In this document: piece after piece, positions 1 to 8,803 of the stretch | Numbering within the stretch: the stretch's first letter is position 1 | Layout: the number at the start of each line of letters is the position of its first letter | Source: Litoribrevibacter euphylliae | Lineage (GTDB): Bacteria; Pseudomonadota; Gammaproteobacteria; Pseudomonadales; Litoribrevibacteraceae | Direction of reading: 5' to 3' | Length of the DNA stretch: 64,000 bases | NCBI RefSeq assembly: GCF_042646085.1 | Contig: NZ_JBHRSZ010000002.1 | Coordinates: forward strand, 1 to 64,000 | Notes under the pieces: generated by a model | What the model was told of the DNA's origin: nothing | What the model saw: the letters and a program-made list of their open reading frames with translations, nothing else | The model's database searches: none | Program-made: the position numbers and the translations under genes

Positions 1-73
1 TTATCTCCTATGGAATAGCCAGAATGGCTATAGATAAGTGTGAGTTATGAGTGGAGTTTGAGTGAGAAAATCG

Positions 74-116
74 GACTAGAAAGCTGCCGCGAAGCGGCTT
101 AGTTCAACAGTTAATT
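74..116. other. attC-like half site beside the integron integrase
   Basis: A hairpin GCCGC-GAA-GCGGC (86-98) is followed by GCGGCTTA..TCAA..GTTA (94-113). This resembles the 3' half of a class 1 cassette attC site (GCGGCTTAACTCAAGCGTTA). The 5' half with a clear RYYYAAC box is not visible, and GTTAATT departs from GTTRRRY. On the opposite strand GTTAAAT (147-141) fits the GTTRRRY core and could be the attI crossover. A separate hairpin ATAGCCA-GAA-TGGCTAT lies at 15-31. The stretch 1-360 holds no convincing gene. The assignment as an integron recombination region is an inference from similarity and from the adjacent intI. Confidence 0.3.
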
Positions 117-360
117 CTACGACACGATGTCGCATATCCAATTTAACTTTTTTACCACATTCAATAGTAAAAAAGCTTTTATTTCAATACCTTATACAAG
201 CAGCACTAATTCATGACTTATAGAATGCGACTCAGAGTCGTGTTTCATAGATTTCATTGCTTAATATCATCAATGAATTCAACACGTTAGAGAATTCTTT
301 CTGGATATGCGTCAGCATGTCGTATATCCAGAAGTAATTGACTTTCATACCCTTGCTAAA

Positions 361-380
361 TACTGTTTTTATATACAGCA
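361..380 (+). promoter_or_regulatory. LexA (SOS) box in front of intI
   Basis: CTGT-N8-ACAG with the AT-rich centre TTTTATAT (363-378) fits the gammaproteobacterial LexA operator. It ends about 12 bp before the intI start and abuts the ribosome binding site, so LexA bound here would block intI expression. SOS control of integron integrases is established for other integrons; control here is inferred from the site. Confidence 0.7.
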
Positions 381-390
381 AGGAAGCATC

Positions 391-1374
391 ATGAAAGATA
401 TACCAAAACCCATTCCAGAAAAGCCAATTCGCTTTATTGATCAACTTCGTTTCTTTATCAGAAAACGTGGCCTAGCCTATAAAACTGAACAAACCTACAT
501 AACCTGGACCTTAAAGTACATTCGTTTCCATAACCGCCAACATCCTGCCCGCCTTAATGAAGCTCACATAGAAATGTACTTAGATCATTTAGCACTCCAA
601 CTTCGTGTCGCACCGAATACGCAAAGAACTGCGTTGAATGCTCTGGTATTTCTGTATAGAGAGTTTATGGGCAGAAGTATGGAGAATTTGAACTATCAAT
701 ACACCCGGCCAAAACGTCGGTTACCCACGGTATTTTCACGTGAGGAGGCGTTAAGCGTTATTGATAATCTGGAAGGCTCTTATAAATTAATGGCGCAGCT
801 GATGTACGGCAGTGGTCTTCGTATTTCAGAGTGTTTACGTCTTCGAGTAAAAGATCTCGATTTTGGTATGAAAACCTTGATTGTCAGAGAAGGTAAAGGA
901 GGAAAAGATCGAACTACTCTCCTACCTGAGGTTTTATACGATGCTCTGAATGATCAAATTGAGAAGGTCAGGCTATTACATGGTGAAGATTTAACAGCAG
1001 GTTTCGGAGACGTTTACATGCCGAATAGATTGAGCATTAAATACCCTAGCGGCGCTAAATCCCTTGAATGGCAGTATCTTTTTCCAGCGAATAATCGCTC
1101 TAAAGATCCCAGATCCGATAGGATGAGAAGACACCATGTAATTGATCGAACAGTGCAAAGACGAGTTAAACAAGCCATCATCAAAGCAGGCATTCATAAA
1201 CACGCAAATTGCCATACATTTCGCCACAGTTTTGCAACCTCACTGTTACAGCAAGGTTATGACATTAGAACCATCCAGCAACTTCTGGGACATGCAAGTT
1301 TAGAAACCACAGAAATCTATACACACGTAGTTAATCAAGGGGCTTATGGCGTAGTAAGTCCTCTACAAAGATAA
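391..1374 (+). CDS. intI: integron integrase (IntI tyrosine recombinase)
   Basis: Site-specific recombinase of 327 aa that inserts and excises gene cassettes between attI and attC sites. Catalytic residues are visible in order: Arg in GSGLRISE, the HTFRHS H-x-x-R block, the LLGHASLETT histidine and the nucleophile in IYTHV. Between boxes I and II it carries the extra IntI-specific segment (VYMPNRLSIKYPSGAKSLEW), which separates integron integrases from XerC/D. I chose ATG 391 because AAGGAAG sits directly upstream and a LexA box precedes it; an upstream ATG at 307 has no Shine-Dalgarno sequence. Cassettes would be expected to the left of the gene, mostly outside the window. Confidence 0.93.
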   Translation: MKDIPKPIPEKPIRFIDQLRFFIRKRGLAYKTEQTYITWTLKYIRFHNRQHPARLNEAHIEMYLDHLALQLRVAPNTQRTALNALVFLYREFMGRSMENLNYQYTRPKRRLPTVFSREEALSVIDNLEGSYKLMAQLMYGSGLRISECLRLRVKDLDFGMKTLIVREGKGGKDRTTLLPEVLYDALNDQIEKVRLLHGEDLTAGFGDVYMPNRLSIKYPSGAKSLEWQYLFPANNRSKDPRSDRMRRHHVIDRTVQRRVKQAIIKAGIHKHANCHTFRHSFATSLLQQGYDIRTIQQLLGHASLETTEIYTHVVNQGAYGVVSPLQR

Positions 1375-1399
1375 CTCATAACTTGTATTTTCAAGACAC

Positions 1400-1430
1400 A
1401 AAAAACCCCAGCCGAAGCCAGGGTTTCTTT
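1400..1430 (-). terminator. Rho-independent terminator of glcB
   Basis: Read on the minus strand, AACCCTGGC-TTCG-GCTGGGGTT is followed by a T run. It lies just behind glcB and between the convergent intI and glcB genes, and may work in both directions. Confidence 0.8.
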
Positions 1431-1460
1431 AAAGCAATAACTAATTAATTTCTTTCGAAA

Positions 1461-3638
1461 TTACTTAGCTGCTTTGAACTTCAAGCGGTAAGCGTGAAGT
1501 AGAGGCTCGGTGTAACCGCTTGGCTGCTCTTTACCTTTGAAGATAAGGTCAGAAGCTGCCTGGAATGCGATACCGTCGAAGTTAGGCGCCATGTTGATGT
1601 ACGCTGGGTCACCAGCATTCTGACCATCAACGACTGCAGCCATACGCTTCAAGCTTTCTTCAACTTGCTCTTGAGTACAAACACCGTGCTCTAACCAGTT
1701 AGCAACGTGCTGAGAAGAGATACGCAGAGTTGCACGGTCTTCCATCAAGCCAACGTTGTTGATGTCAGGTACTTTAGAACAACCAACACCTTGGTCAACC
1801 CAACGAACAACGTAACCCAGGATACCCTGACAGTTGTTGTCAATTTCGTTTTGGATTTGCTCAGGTGTCAACGCCTTAACTTCTTCCTCGGTCATTAGAG
1901 GAATCGTTAGGATGTCGTCTACGTTTGCGTGCTCGCGAGACTTAAGCTCGTTCTGAACAGCAAATACGTCAACCATGTGATAGTGAATCGCGTGAAGCGT
2001 CGCAGCCGTTGGAGACGGAGTCCAAGCAGTGTTAGCACCTGCTTTAGGATGGCCGATTTTCTGCTCCATCATCATGCCCATTTCATCAGGGATAGGCCAC
2101 ATACCTTTACCGATTTGAGCACGACCTTGAAGTGCAGTTTCAAGACCAGTATCTACGTTCCAGTCTTCGTATGCGTTGATCCAAGTTTGCTGCTTCATCA
2201 CAGTCTTAGGAACGAACGGACCAGCCAACATAGAAGTGTGAATCTCGTCACCAGTACGGTCTAGGAAACCAGTGTTGATGAATACAACACGGTCTTTCGC
2301 AGCACGGATACACTCTTTCAAGTTAACGGTAGTACGACGCTCTTCGTCCATGATACCCATTTTCATGGTGAACTCAGGAAGACCTAGCGCCTTCTCAACA
2401 CGACCGAACAGCTCGTTAGAGAACGCAACTTCTTCAGGGCCATGCATCTTAGGCTTAACGATGTTTACAGAACCAGTGGTTGAGTTCTTGAATGGGCTGT
2501 TGCCTTTCAAGTCATGGATCGCAATCAAGGTAGTAACCATGCCGTCCATGATGCCTTCTGGGATTTCAGAACCATCTTCAAGAAGGATCGCAGGGTTAGT
2601 CATCAAGTGACCAACGTTACGAACGAATAGCATTGAACGACCTTTCAAAGAGAAAGTGTTGCCGTCAAGGCCAGTGAACTCACGATCCGGGTTCATAACA
2701 CGAGTGAACGTCTTGCCGCCTTTAGAAACTTCTTCAGCAAGGTCACCTTTCATTAGACCTAACCAGTTACCATACGTGATCACTTTATCTTCAGCGTCAA
2801 CAGCAGCAACAGAGTCTTCACAGTCCATGATGGTAGTCAATGCAGATTCCATCACTACGTCTTTAACGCCAGCAGCGTCAGTAGAACCAACAGGACTGTT
2901 TGCATCAAATTGAATTTCTAGGTGTAGACCGTTGTTTTTAAGAAGGATAGACGTTGGCGCTGTAACATCACCAGTGTAACCCACTAGCTTCTCTTCTTCT
3001 TTCAGGCCTGAAGTAGAACCGTCAGCCAAAGTAACAACCAACTTACCAGCTTCGATTGCGTACTTGGTAGAACCAACGTGTGAACCGTTCGCTAGAGGAG
3101 CTGCAGTGTCTAGAACGCCACGAGCGTAAGCGATAACTTTGTCACCACGTACTTTGTTATAACCTTTACCTTTCTCAGCACCGTCTTCTTCAGAGATAAC
3201 AGTGGTGCCGTATAGAGCATCGTATAGAGAACCCCAACGAGCGTTAGATGCATTCAATGCGAAACGCGCGTTCATTACAGGTACTACAAGCTGAGGACCC
3301 GCCATTTCAGCAATTTCAGGTTCAACGTTTGCAGTCGTTGCGTCGAAGTCTTCACCCGCTTCTACAAGGTAACCGATCTCTTGTAGGAACGCTTTGTATT
3401 CAGCGAAGTTAAGAGGCTGACCTTTACGCTCAGTGTGGTATGCGTCGATTTTCGCTTGAAGATCATCACGCTTTGCTAGAAGTGCTTTATTCTTTGGAGC
3501 CAATTCGTTAGCAATTGCACTGAACTCTGCCCAGAATTTTTCTTGGTCAACGCCAGTTCCTGGAATCGCTTTTTCGTTTACGAAATCATAAAGCTCTTTA
3601 GCGACTTGAAGGCCGCCAACCTGGATACGATCAGTCAT
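1461..3638 (-). CDS. glcB: malate synthase G
   Basis: Condenses glyoxylate with acetyl-CoA to malate (glyoxylate bypass, growth on C2 compounds and fatty acids); cytosolic monomer. The 725-aa length matches the G isoform (about 723 aa) rather than the 530-aa A form. Visible features include the MDEERRT block with the active-site arginine, NTGFLDRTGDEIHT with the metal-binding aspartate, and the C-terminal EDRATLRISSQHVANWLEHG block with the catalytic aspartate. It is a single-gene unit with its own terminator. The nearby fatty-acid uptake genes (VolA, FadL) fit a role in lipid-derived carbon use. Confidence 0.97.
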   Translation of the reverse strand: MTDRIQVGGLQVAKELYDFVNEKAIPGTGVDQEKFWAEFSAIANELAPKNKALLAKRDDLQAKIDAYHTERKGQPLNFAEYKAFLQEIGYLVEAGEDFDATTANVEPEIAEMAGPQLVVPVMNARFALNASNARWGSLYDALYGTTVISEEDGAEKGKGYNKVRGDKVIAYARGVLDTAAPLANGSHVGSTKYAIEAGKLVVTLADGSTSGLKEEEKLVGYTGDVTAPTSILLKNNGLHLEIQFDANSPVGSTDAAGVKDVVMESALTTIMDCEDSVAAVDAEDKVITYGNWLGLMKGDLAEEVSKGGKTFTRVMNPDREFTGLDGNTFSLKGRSMLFVRNVGHLMTNPAILLEDGSEIPEGIMDGMVTTLIAIHDLKGNSPFKNSTTGSVNIVKPKMHGPEEVAFSNELFGRVEKALGLPEFTMKMGIMDEERRTTVNLKECIRAAKDRVVFINTGFLDRTGDEIHTSMLAGPFVPKTVMKQQTWINAYEDWNVDTGLETALQGRAQIGKGMWPIPDEMGMMMEQKIGHPKAGANTAWTPSPTAATLHAIHYHMVDVFAVQNELKSREHANVDDILTIPLMTEEEVKALTPEQIQNEIDNNCQGILGYVVRWVDQGVGCSKVPDINNVGLMEDRATLRISSQHVANWLEHGVCTQEQVEESLKRMAAVVDGQNAGDPAYINMAPNFDGIAFQAASDLIFKGKEQPSGYTEPLLHAYRLKFKAAK

Positions 3639-3900
3639 GTTTCCCTATACCTTTAGAGTTAATTCGATGAACCGCGCAGAACGGAATCTTTATTCACACA
3701 CACGATTAAATCGTCATCTGTGTCAAAAAAGCATCGTTTTAAGTAGTAATGAAATATTTTGAATTCAAAACCACGGAAAAATGGTGCGGCGTATTCTACG
3801 TGATTTTTTCAGCTTTTTCATGTGTTGTTTGAGATCAATTCGCCGCTTAATCAAGTATGATAGGCCTCTGAACCACAATTTCGCAGTAGGTAAGCTCGTT

Positions 3901-4332
3901 TTGACAGATACTTCCCCACAAACACCGACCTCTGAAACACTTCGATACGGTCATCAAGATACCTCTTATAAAGCAGCCGGTGAATTTGAAGGCATCAAAC
4001 AACTGGTTGACCACTTTTACGATGCCATGGAAACCCTACCGGAAGCCAAAACCATTCGTGAAATGCATCCAGTAGATTTGACAGAATCCCGTGACAAGCT
4101 GACACGTTTTCTATGCGGTTGGCTAGGCGGGCCAAAACTATTCAGTGAAAAATACGGGTCTATTCGAATTCCGGTCGCGCATCGCCATCTAGAAATCGGC
4201 CCTGCAGAGCGTGATGCCTGGTTGCTTTGCATGAAAGTCGCTGCCGACAAACAAGACTATGCCAAAGACTTTAAAGACTATCTCTTAAAGCAACTGTACG
4301 TCCCTGCAGAGCGCAGCAGGAATCGAGACTGA
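3901..4332 (+). CDS. group II truncated haemoglobin (globin)
   Basis: Small haem protein of about 143 aa for O2/NO chemistry. Family marks are the FLCGWLGGPKLFSEKYG block, the proximal histidine in AHRHLEIGPAERDAWL (F helix) and the DAW-L segment typical of trHbII proteins. The frame is open to 3781, but the residues before the family's usual start are basic and unlike globins. TTG 3901, with AGGTAAG 7-8 bp upstream, gives a normal length, whereas ATG 3781 or 3820 would add 40 or 27 odd residues. The start is therefore uncertain. It is transcribed away from glcB and followed by a tandem-repeat tract. Confidence 0.85.
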   Translation: MTDTSPQTPTSETLRYGHQDTSYKAAGEFEGIKQLVDHFYDAMETLPEAKTIREMHPVDLTESRDKLTRFLCGWLGGPKLFSEKYGSIRIPVAHRHLEIGPAERDAWLLCMKVAADKQDYAKDFKDYLLKQLYVPAERSRNRD

Positions 4333-4354
4333 TTCCTGCGTTTCTTACAGCACT

Positions 4355-4450
4355 CATCAAAGCACTTCTTAGAACTCTTTTTAAAGTACGTCTTAAAACA
4401 CATCTTAAAGCACTTCTCAAAACACCCCTTAAAACTTAAGCAAAGCACGT
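4355..4450. repeat. degenerate 12-bp tandem repeat tract
   Basis: About eight units of consensus TCTTAAARCACN run head to tail just behind the globin stop codon, for example TCTTAAAACACA (4391), TCTTAAAGCACT (4403) and TCTCAAAACACC (4415). No gene is visible from 4333 to 4749. The only other structure there is a direct repeat of TTAGGGATTA at 4552-4571. Confidence 0.8.
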
Positions 4451-4749
4451 TTCACTCCCCCAACCTCCAAGCGTTTTTACCATAAATTCGTGTCTCTGAG
4501 CACAAACACCAAAATTTTTTAGAGTAAACATTCTACTTAACATTCAATAAGTTAGGGATTATTAGGGATTATTAATTAGGTTTTTAAGCCTCCCTCCACC
4601 ACCATCACCCTCATCGCAAAAACACGACCTCAACTCACAAACAGGTCTCCGGCTTTTGCACACAAATACCTGATTTGTTTTGACGTCAGAACAAGGGCTG
4701 ACTGGCAAAGCAAATCTTTCATTTTTTGATTAATAAAGGAACGTCGGGA

Positions 4750-7089
4750 ATGGTAAAACAACCTAAAAATAACCTATCTCAAGTTTTTACCGCGTTAAGA
4801 CAAAAGCGAGTAAACAGCAAACAGAACACAAAACTAAAACTGTTTGCAGCATTAGGGCTACCTATGGTGGCTTTGTTTGGCTGCTCAGACGACTCATCCA
4901 GCTCAGGCGGTTCGGATGGCGTTGTTGAAGAAACATTTGTTCCTTATGAAGTCTCTGCCTTACCGATGCCAAATGACGGTTATGGTTATGACTACGATGG
5001 CACCATCTCACTTCCAAGCGAGCGAACCATTGATCAACCGTCAGCAGAAGAATTTGAGAAATACTACCAAAGCTATGAGACATCGGTAGGTGCCTTAGAT
5101 GGCTGGGGCATGTCAAACGTCATCAAGGTGCCTATTGCCAACCGCAATACTGAAGAGCGCTACCCGCTTGATCAGAACTCGTTGAAAAACAACGTCATGC
5201 TGATCAAAGAAGACGGGACGAATCAAGCAAATGAGCCCGTCGAGATCGAAGTCATTTCTACCGGAAGCGAGATCGAAATCAAACCATTAGCTGCTTTGGA
5301 TGATGAAAGCGTTTACTTCATTGCCGTCAGCGACCGAGTTTTAACGCAAGACGGACTGCCACTAGAAGCAGACAGTAACTTCACACGCATTCGCGTAGCT
5401 GATGCAAACGAGCTACCTGAAAAAGAACAAGCTATTCAGCAACAAATTTTGGCCGCTGAGAACGCCTTTAATACGGCAGGAGGTGTCGGCAGCCTGGTTT
5501 ATGCAACGCAGTTCACCACACAAAGTGTGCACCCGATCCTGCAAGCCATGCGCAATAACATCAGCGAATCCACCGTTCAAATGGTAGGTGCAAGCTACGG
5601 AGAACTGCAAAATTTATCCGACAGCAAAACCAAATACGACACCTACAGCACGACGCTAAAATTACCTTCCTATGTTCCCTTTGTGGATTCTCTGGATGGA
5701 GAAGACGACAACGGAGTTAAAGAAAGCTGCAACATTGATCCTTACGATCCAATCCCGAATTGTCCAGATCTCTATAAATGGATGCAATCCAGCGACGGAG
5801 AGCATCTGACAAAAGACAACCCAATGCCAGCTGAAGTTGCGTCTATTGAAGTCCCTGTTCTCATATATTCTCCCGCAAATTGGGCAGGAGAGCCTTTGCC
5901 TGTCGCCATGTTTGTTCACGGCATCACAGGTAAAAAAGAAAATGCCAGCACTATGGCAAAAGACTTTGCCAAGAAAGGTTACTTGGTGGTCGCCATTGAC
6001 CAAATCTATCACGGTGAGCGTGCGCTAAAAGCAGAGAATAAAGATGCAGAAGGTAATGACATTATCATCAGTGCTGCAACTGACAGCTCATACTTTGTGA
6101 ACATTACATCGCCATTAACACTGCGCAGCAATCTACATCAGGCCATTATTGATCAGTTGAGTTTGCGCTATGCACTTGAAAATACAGAATGGGCGAACAC
6201 TAGTGATTATGGTGTGCATTTAATTGGCCAATCATTAGGCGGCATTATGTCTGTTATGGTCGGCGAGCAATCTCAGGATTTTGGTGAAGGTAACGAAGGA
6301 TTTGCCTTTGAAACTGTTAACTACGTGGTTCCGGGTCAAGGCTTAACCGGCATTATGTTGGAATCCAATCATCTGGGTGAAGAAACCAAGCATAAGATCA
6401 AGAAATCACCGGACGTTCAGCGCGGCATTGCAGAAAGCGTCATACCTGAGCAATGTACCACCGAATCTACCAACGAAGAATGCATTACCGCATTGAATGA
6501 GTTTGTTGAAGTCGAGCAAAATGCCGAACTGGTCGCCATGCTGGAAGATGAAATCTACAGCCTGATTCTGCCTGGTTTAATCCAAGGCGTACAAACCACC
6601 ATCGACAGTGGTGACCCAGCAAACCACACGCAACAACAGCGTGAAAATCAACAACTCACCTCTCTGATTCAAGCTAAAGGTACGTGTGGCGACGATGGCT
6701 GCCAAGTAGGCGAGTACATGCCAGACTTCGTAATCCCCAATAGCAGCCCTAACAATCCATTGGTCGGGACGGAACCACTTATTAAAGCGCTAGGCCTGAC
6801 AAAGATTGTTCCTGAAACACAGACAGATAATGAAAACATTGCCGCGCCAGCGGGTGAACCAGGCATACGTGGTTACATTAATGCCACGGTTGGCGGCCAC
6901 GGGACTTATCTATTCCCATACGAAGGTCCTATGGATGAAAACGGAGCCCCATCCATCCCAACAGGTGACACCATGGATCACGTATGGAGCGCAACGGATA
7001 CTCAACAATCTGCAGTAGCTGAAATGGTCGATAGCCACGGTCAAAACGTCATTATCAAAGATCCAACCACAGTTGAGGGAGGTGAATAA
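4750..7089 (+). CDS. volA: VolA/Pla-1-type surface lipoprotein lysophospholipase
   Basis: Lipase-type lipoprotein of 779 aa that in Vibrio cleaves lysophosphatidylcholine at the cell surface and feeds the fatty acid to FadL. The N-terminus has a basic region, a hydrophobic segment and a lipobox ALFGC, followed by an acidic Ser/Gly linker (SDDSSSSGGSDG). The alpha/beta-hydrolase nucleophile motif GQSLG is near residue 500, preceded by the strand/loop PVAMFVHGITGKKEN. ATG 4750 is preferred (AAGGAACG upstream); the frame also opens with a TTG at 4726. The FadL-family gene follows after 2 bp, as for VolA-FadL in Vibrio cholerae, which supports the assignment. Confidence 0.88.
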   Translation: MVKQPKNNLSQVFTALRQKRVNSKQNTKLKLFAALGLPMVALFGCSDDSSSSGGSDGVVEETFVPYEVSALPMPNDGYGYDYDGTISLPSERTIDQPSAEEFEKYYQSYETSVGALDGWGMSNVIKVPIANRNTEERYPLDQNSLKNNVMLIKEDGTNQANEPVEIEVISTGSEIEIKPLAALDDESVYFIAVSDRVLTQDGLPLEADSNFTRIRVADANELPEKEQAIQQQILAAENAFNTAGGVGSLVYATQFTTQSVHPILQAMRNNISESTVQMVGASYGELQNLSDSKTKYDTYSTTLKLPSYVPFVDSLDGEDDNGVKESCNIDPYDPIPNCPDLYKWMQSSDGEHLTKDNPMPAEVASIEVPVLIYSPANWAGEPLPVAMFVHGITGKKENASTMAKDFAKKGYLVVAIDQIYHGERALKAENKDAEGNDIIISAATDSSYFVNITSPLTLRSNLHQAIIDQLSLRYALENTEWANTSDYGVHLIGQSLGGIMSVMVGEQSQDFGEGNEGFAFETVNYVVPGQGLTGIMLESNHLGEETKHKIKKSPDVQRGIAESVIPEQCTTESTNEECITALNEFVEVEQNAELVAMLEDEIYSLILPGLIQGVQTTIDSGDPANHTQQQRENQQLTSLIQAKGTCGDDGCQVGEYMPDFVIPNSSPNNPLVGTEPLIKALGLTKIVPETQTDNENIAAPAGEPGIRGYINATVGGHGTYLFPYEGPMDENGAPSIPTGDTMDHVWSATDTQQSAVAEMVDSHGQNVIIKDPTTVEGGE

Positions 7090-7091
7090 TC

Positions 7092-8306
7092 ATGAACAAA
7101 TTTAAGTTATCACTGGGTTATTTCTCAATCTCCAGCGCTATGCTACTGGCGTCACAACAAGGTATGGCCGCAGGCTTTCAGTTGAACGCCCAATCCGCCA
7201 CCGGTTTGGGCCGCGCCTTCGCGGGGGATGCAATCATCGCGGATAACGCTTCGGTCATATCAAGAAATGCGGCGGCCATGTCGCTATTTGATAGCGCTGA
7301 AGTATCATTCGGTGGTGTCTATATTGATTCCAGCGTAGATGTGCCTGAAGCCACCTACACGCCTATCTCAGGAAATTCAGTAGAAACCAGTGCGGAAGAT
7401 ATCGGCGGAAGCTCTATTATCCCCAATTTCTACTATGTACAGCCGTTGGAAGGTACGAACTGGACCGTAGGCGCTGCGGCTTACTCAAACTTCGGTACCG
7501 ATGTGAGTTTTGACAGTGATTTCATGGCCCCTGAATTTGGCGGAGACACCAGCTTAAGCAGCGTTAACCTGGGTTTTTCCGCCGCCTATCGTATCAATGA
7601 TCAACTCAGCGTGGGTGCAGGTCTGGACATCATTCACGGCTCTGGTGAGATCTACCGGGGTGATGGCTTACTGGATATCGAAGCCGATGGTGAAGCACTT
7701 GGTTTTAACGTTGGCCTGGCGTATGAATTCGATGAGAACAACCGCATCGGTCTGTCTTACCGGTTCAGCCCGGAGCTAGAAGCCAATGGCGACGTTAACA
7801 TGGGTGGAGACACTGCCGATAGCGTTAACATTCCACTTCCAGACATGATCGAGCTGTCTGGTTACCACAGACTGCAACCTGAGTTTGCCCTACACTACAG
7901 CTTGCAATACGTGCGCTGGTCGGAGTTTGATGCCCTAACGTCCGACGGTTTGGATTCCAGCATTAAGGAATACCAATGGCAAGATGCAGGACATGTCTCC
8001 GTGGGTGGTACCTACTATATAGACCCTAAATGGGAACTTAGAGCAGGCTACATGTACGACATGGCACCAACGGATGAACTGACGTCGCTGTCCATTCCGG
8101 ATTCAGATCGTCATTGGATTTCTGCCGGGGTAAGCTATCTTCCGACAGAAAATTCTACGATTGATTTGGGTGTGAGCTATATTGTGGGTGAAGACGGTGA
8201 CATCAATGAAACCATGGAAATCATAGATGGCGCTCCGGCACACATGCGAGCCACTACAGAGGTTTCTGCTACCACCGTTGGTTTACAGTACAGCTATAAG
8301 TTCTAA
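7092..8306 (+). CDS. fadL: FadL-family outer-membrane long-chain fatty acid channel
   Basis: Outer-membrane beta-barrel of 404 aa for uptake of long-chain fatty acids. It has a signal peptide ending QQGMAA, then the family N-terminus GFQLNAQSATGLGRAFAGDA with the hatch region and an NAAAMS segment in place of the usual NPAAM. Alternating hydrophobic strands continue to a terminal aromatic (YSYKF). GGGAGGTGA lies just upstream of the ATG, and the gene is 2 bp from volA, so they form an operon. It probably takes the fatty acids released by the lipase. Confidence 0.92.
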   Translation: MNKFKLSLGYFSISSAMLLASQQGMAAGFQLNAQSATGLGRAFAGDAIIADNASVISRNAAAMSLFDSAEVSFGGVYIDSSVDVPEATYTPISGNSVETSAEDIGGSSIIPNFYYVQPLEGTNWTVGAAAYSNFGTDVSFDSDFMAPEFGGDTSLSSVNLGFSAAYRINDQLSVGAGLDIIHGSGEIYRGDGLLDIEADGEALGFNVGLAYEFDENNRIGLSYRFSPELEANGDVNMGGDTADSVNIPLPDMIELSGYHRLQPEFALHYSLQYVRWSEFDALTSDGLDSSIKEYQWQDAGHVSVGGTYYIDPKWELRAGYMYDMAPTDELTSLSIPDSDRHWISAGVSYLPTENSTIDLGVSYIVGEDGDINETMEIIDGAPAHMRATTEVSATTVGLQYSYKF

Positions 8307-8347
8307 CCACTAGATTCTAATCGTACAAAAATCGAATTTATAGAAGG

Positions 8348-8803
8348 TTAAAACGTGCCCGTGATGCGAGTTGCGGGCACAAACACACTGTTTGGATCAC
8401 TGAAAACCACAACACCTTTCAAAGCGCCTTCTGGTGAAGTCAACAAAGTCATGCTGGTATATGGCTGCTCTCCAAAGGTTCGATTCGGGGTTTTGATTTT
8501 TTCCGCATCATACACCGCCAAACTGCCCTTCATTTCGACATCAATGTCCATTTCTACAGGCACTAAAAGAATTCGATCAAAGAGTTTTATGTATAGCGCC
8601 TTGGTATCGATCTTGTATCGTTCCTCGCCCTTTTCCAGCCGAGTCTTAGACAGGTAAACACCACCTTCACACATAGCGAAGGAATTGGATTTCGGAAAAG
8701 TGATTTCAAACTCGCAGGAATATGAATCCCAGGCAACCCACGAAACAAAGGTCGCCATCACCAGAGAAAACACAATAACGGCAGAGAGTAATTTATTAAT
8801 CAT
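8348..8803 (-). CDS. small membrane-anchored periplasmic protein, partner of the ToxR-like regulator
   Basis: 151 aa. An N-terminal uncleaved signal/anchor (LLSAVIVFSLVMATFVSWVAW) is followed by a beta-rich periplasmic domain with two cysteines (YSCEF, FAMCEGG). I do not recognise the family by sequence. The start overlaps the stop of the upstream ToxR-like gene by 4 bp (ATGA), so the two are translationally coupled. The arrangement copies ToxR-ToxS, and a role in stabilising or sensing for the regulator is inferred from that alone. Confidence 0.6.
   Translation of the reverse strand: MINKLLSAVIVFSLVMATFVSWVAWDSYSCEFEITFPKSNSFAMCEGGVYLSKTRLEKGEERYKIDTKALYIKLFDRILLVPVEMDIDVEMKGSLAVYDAEKIKTPNRTFGEQPYTSMTLLTSPEGALKGVVVFSDPNSVFVPATRITGTF

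Noticed and set aside
232..444. Minus-strand frame of 70 codons across the intI start
   Set aside because: It overlaps the LexA box, ribosome site and coding start of intI, and has no ribosome site or family likeness.
3781..3900. N-terminal extension of the globin gene
   Set aside because: The added residues are basic, unlike globins, and no good ribosome site serves the upstream ATGs.
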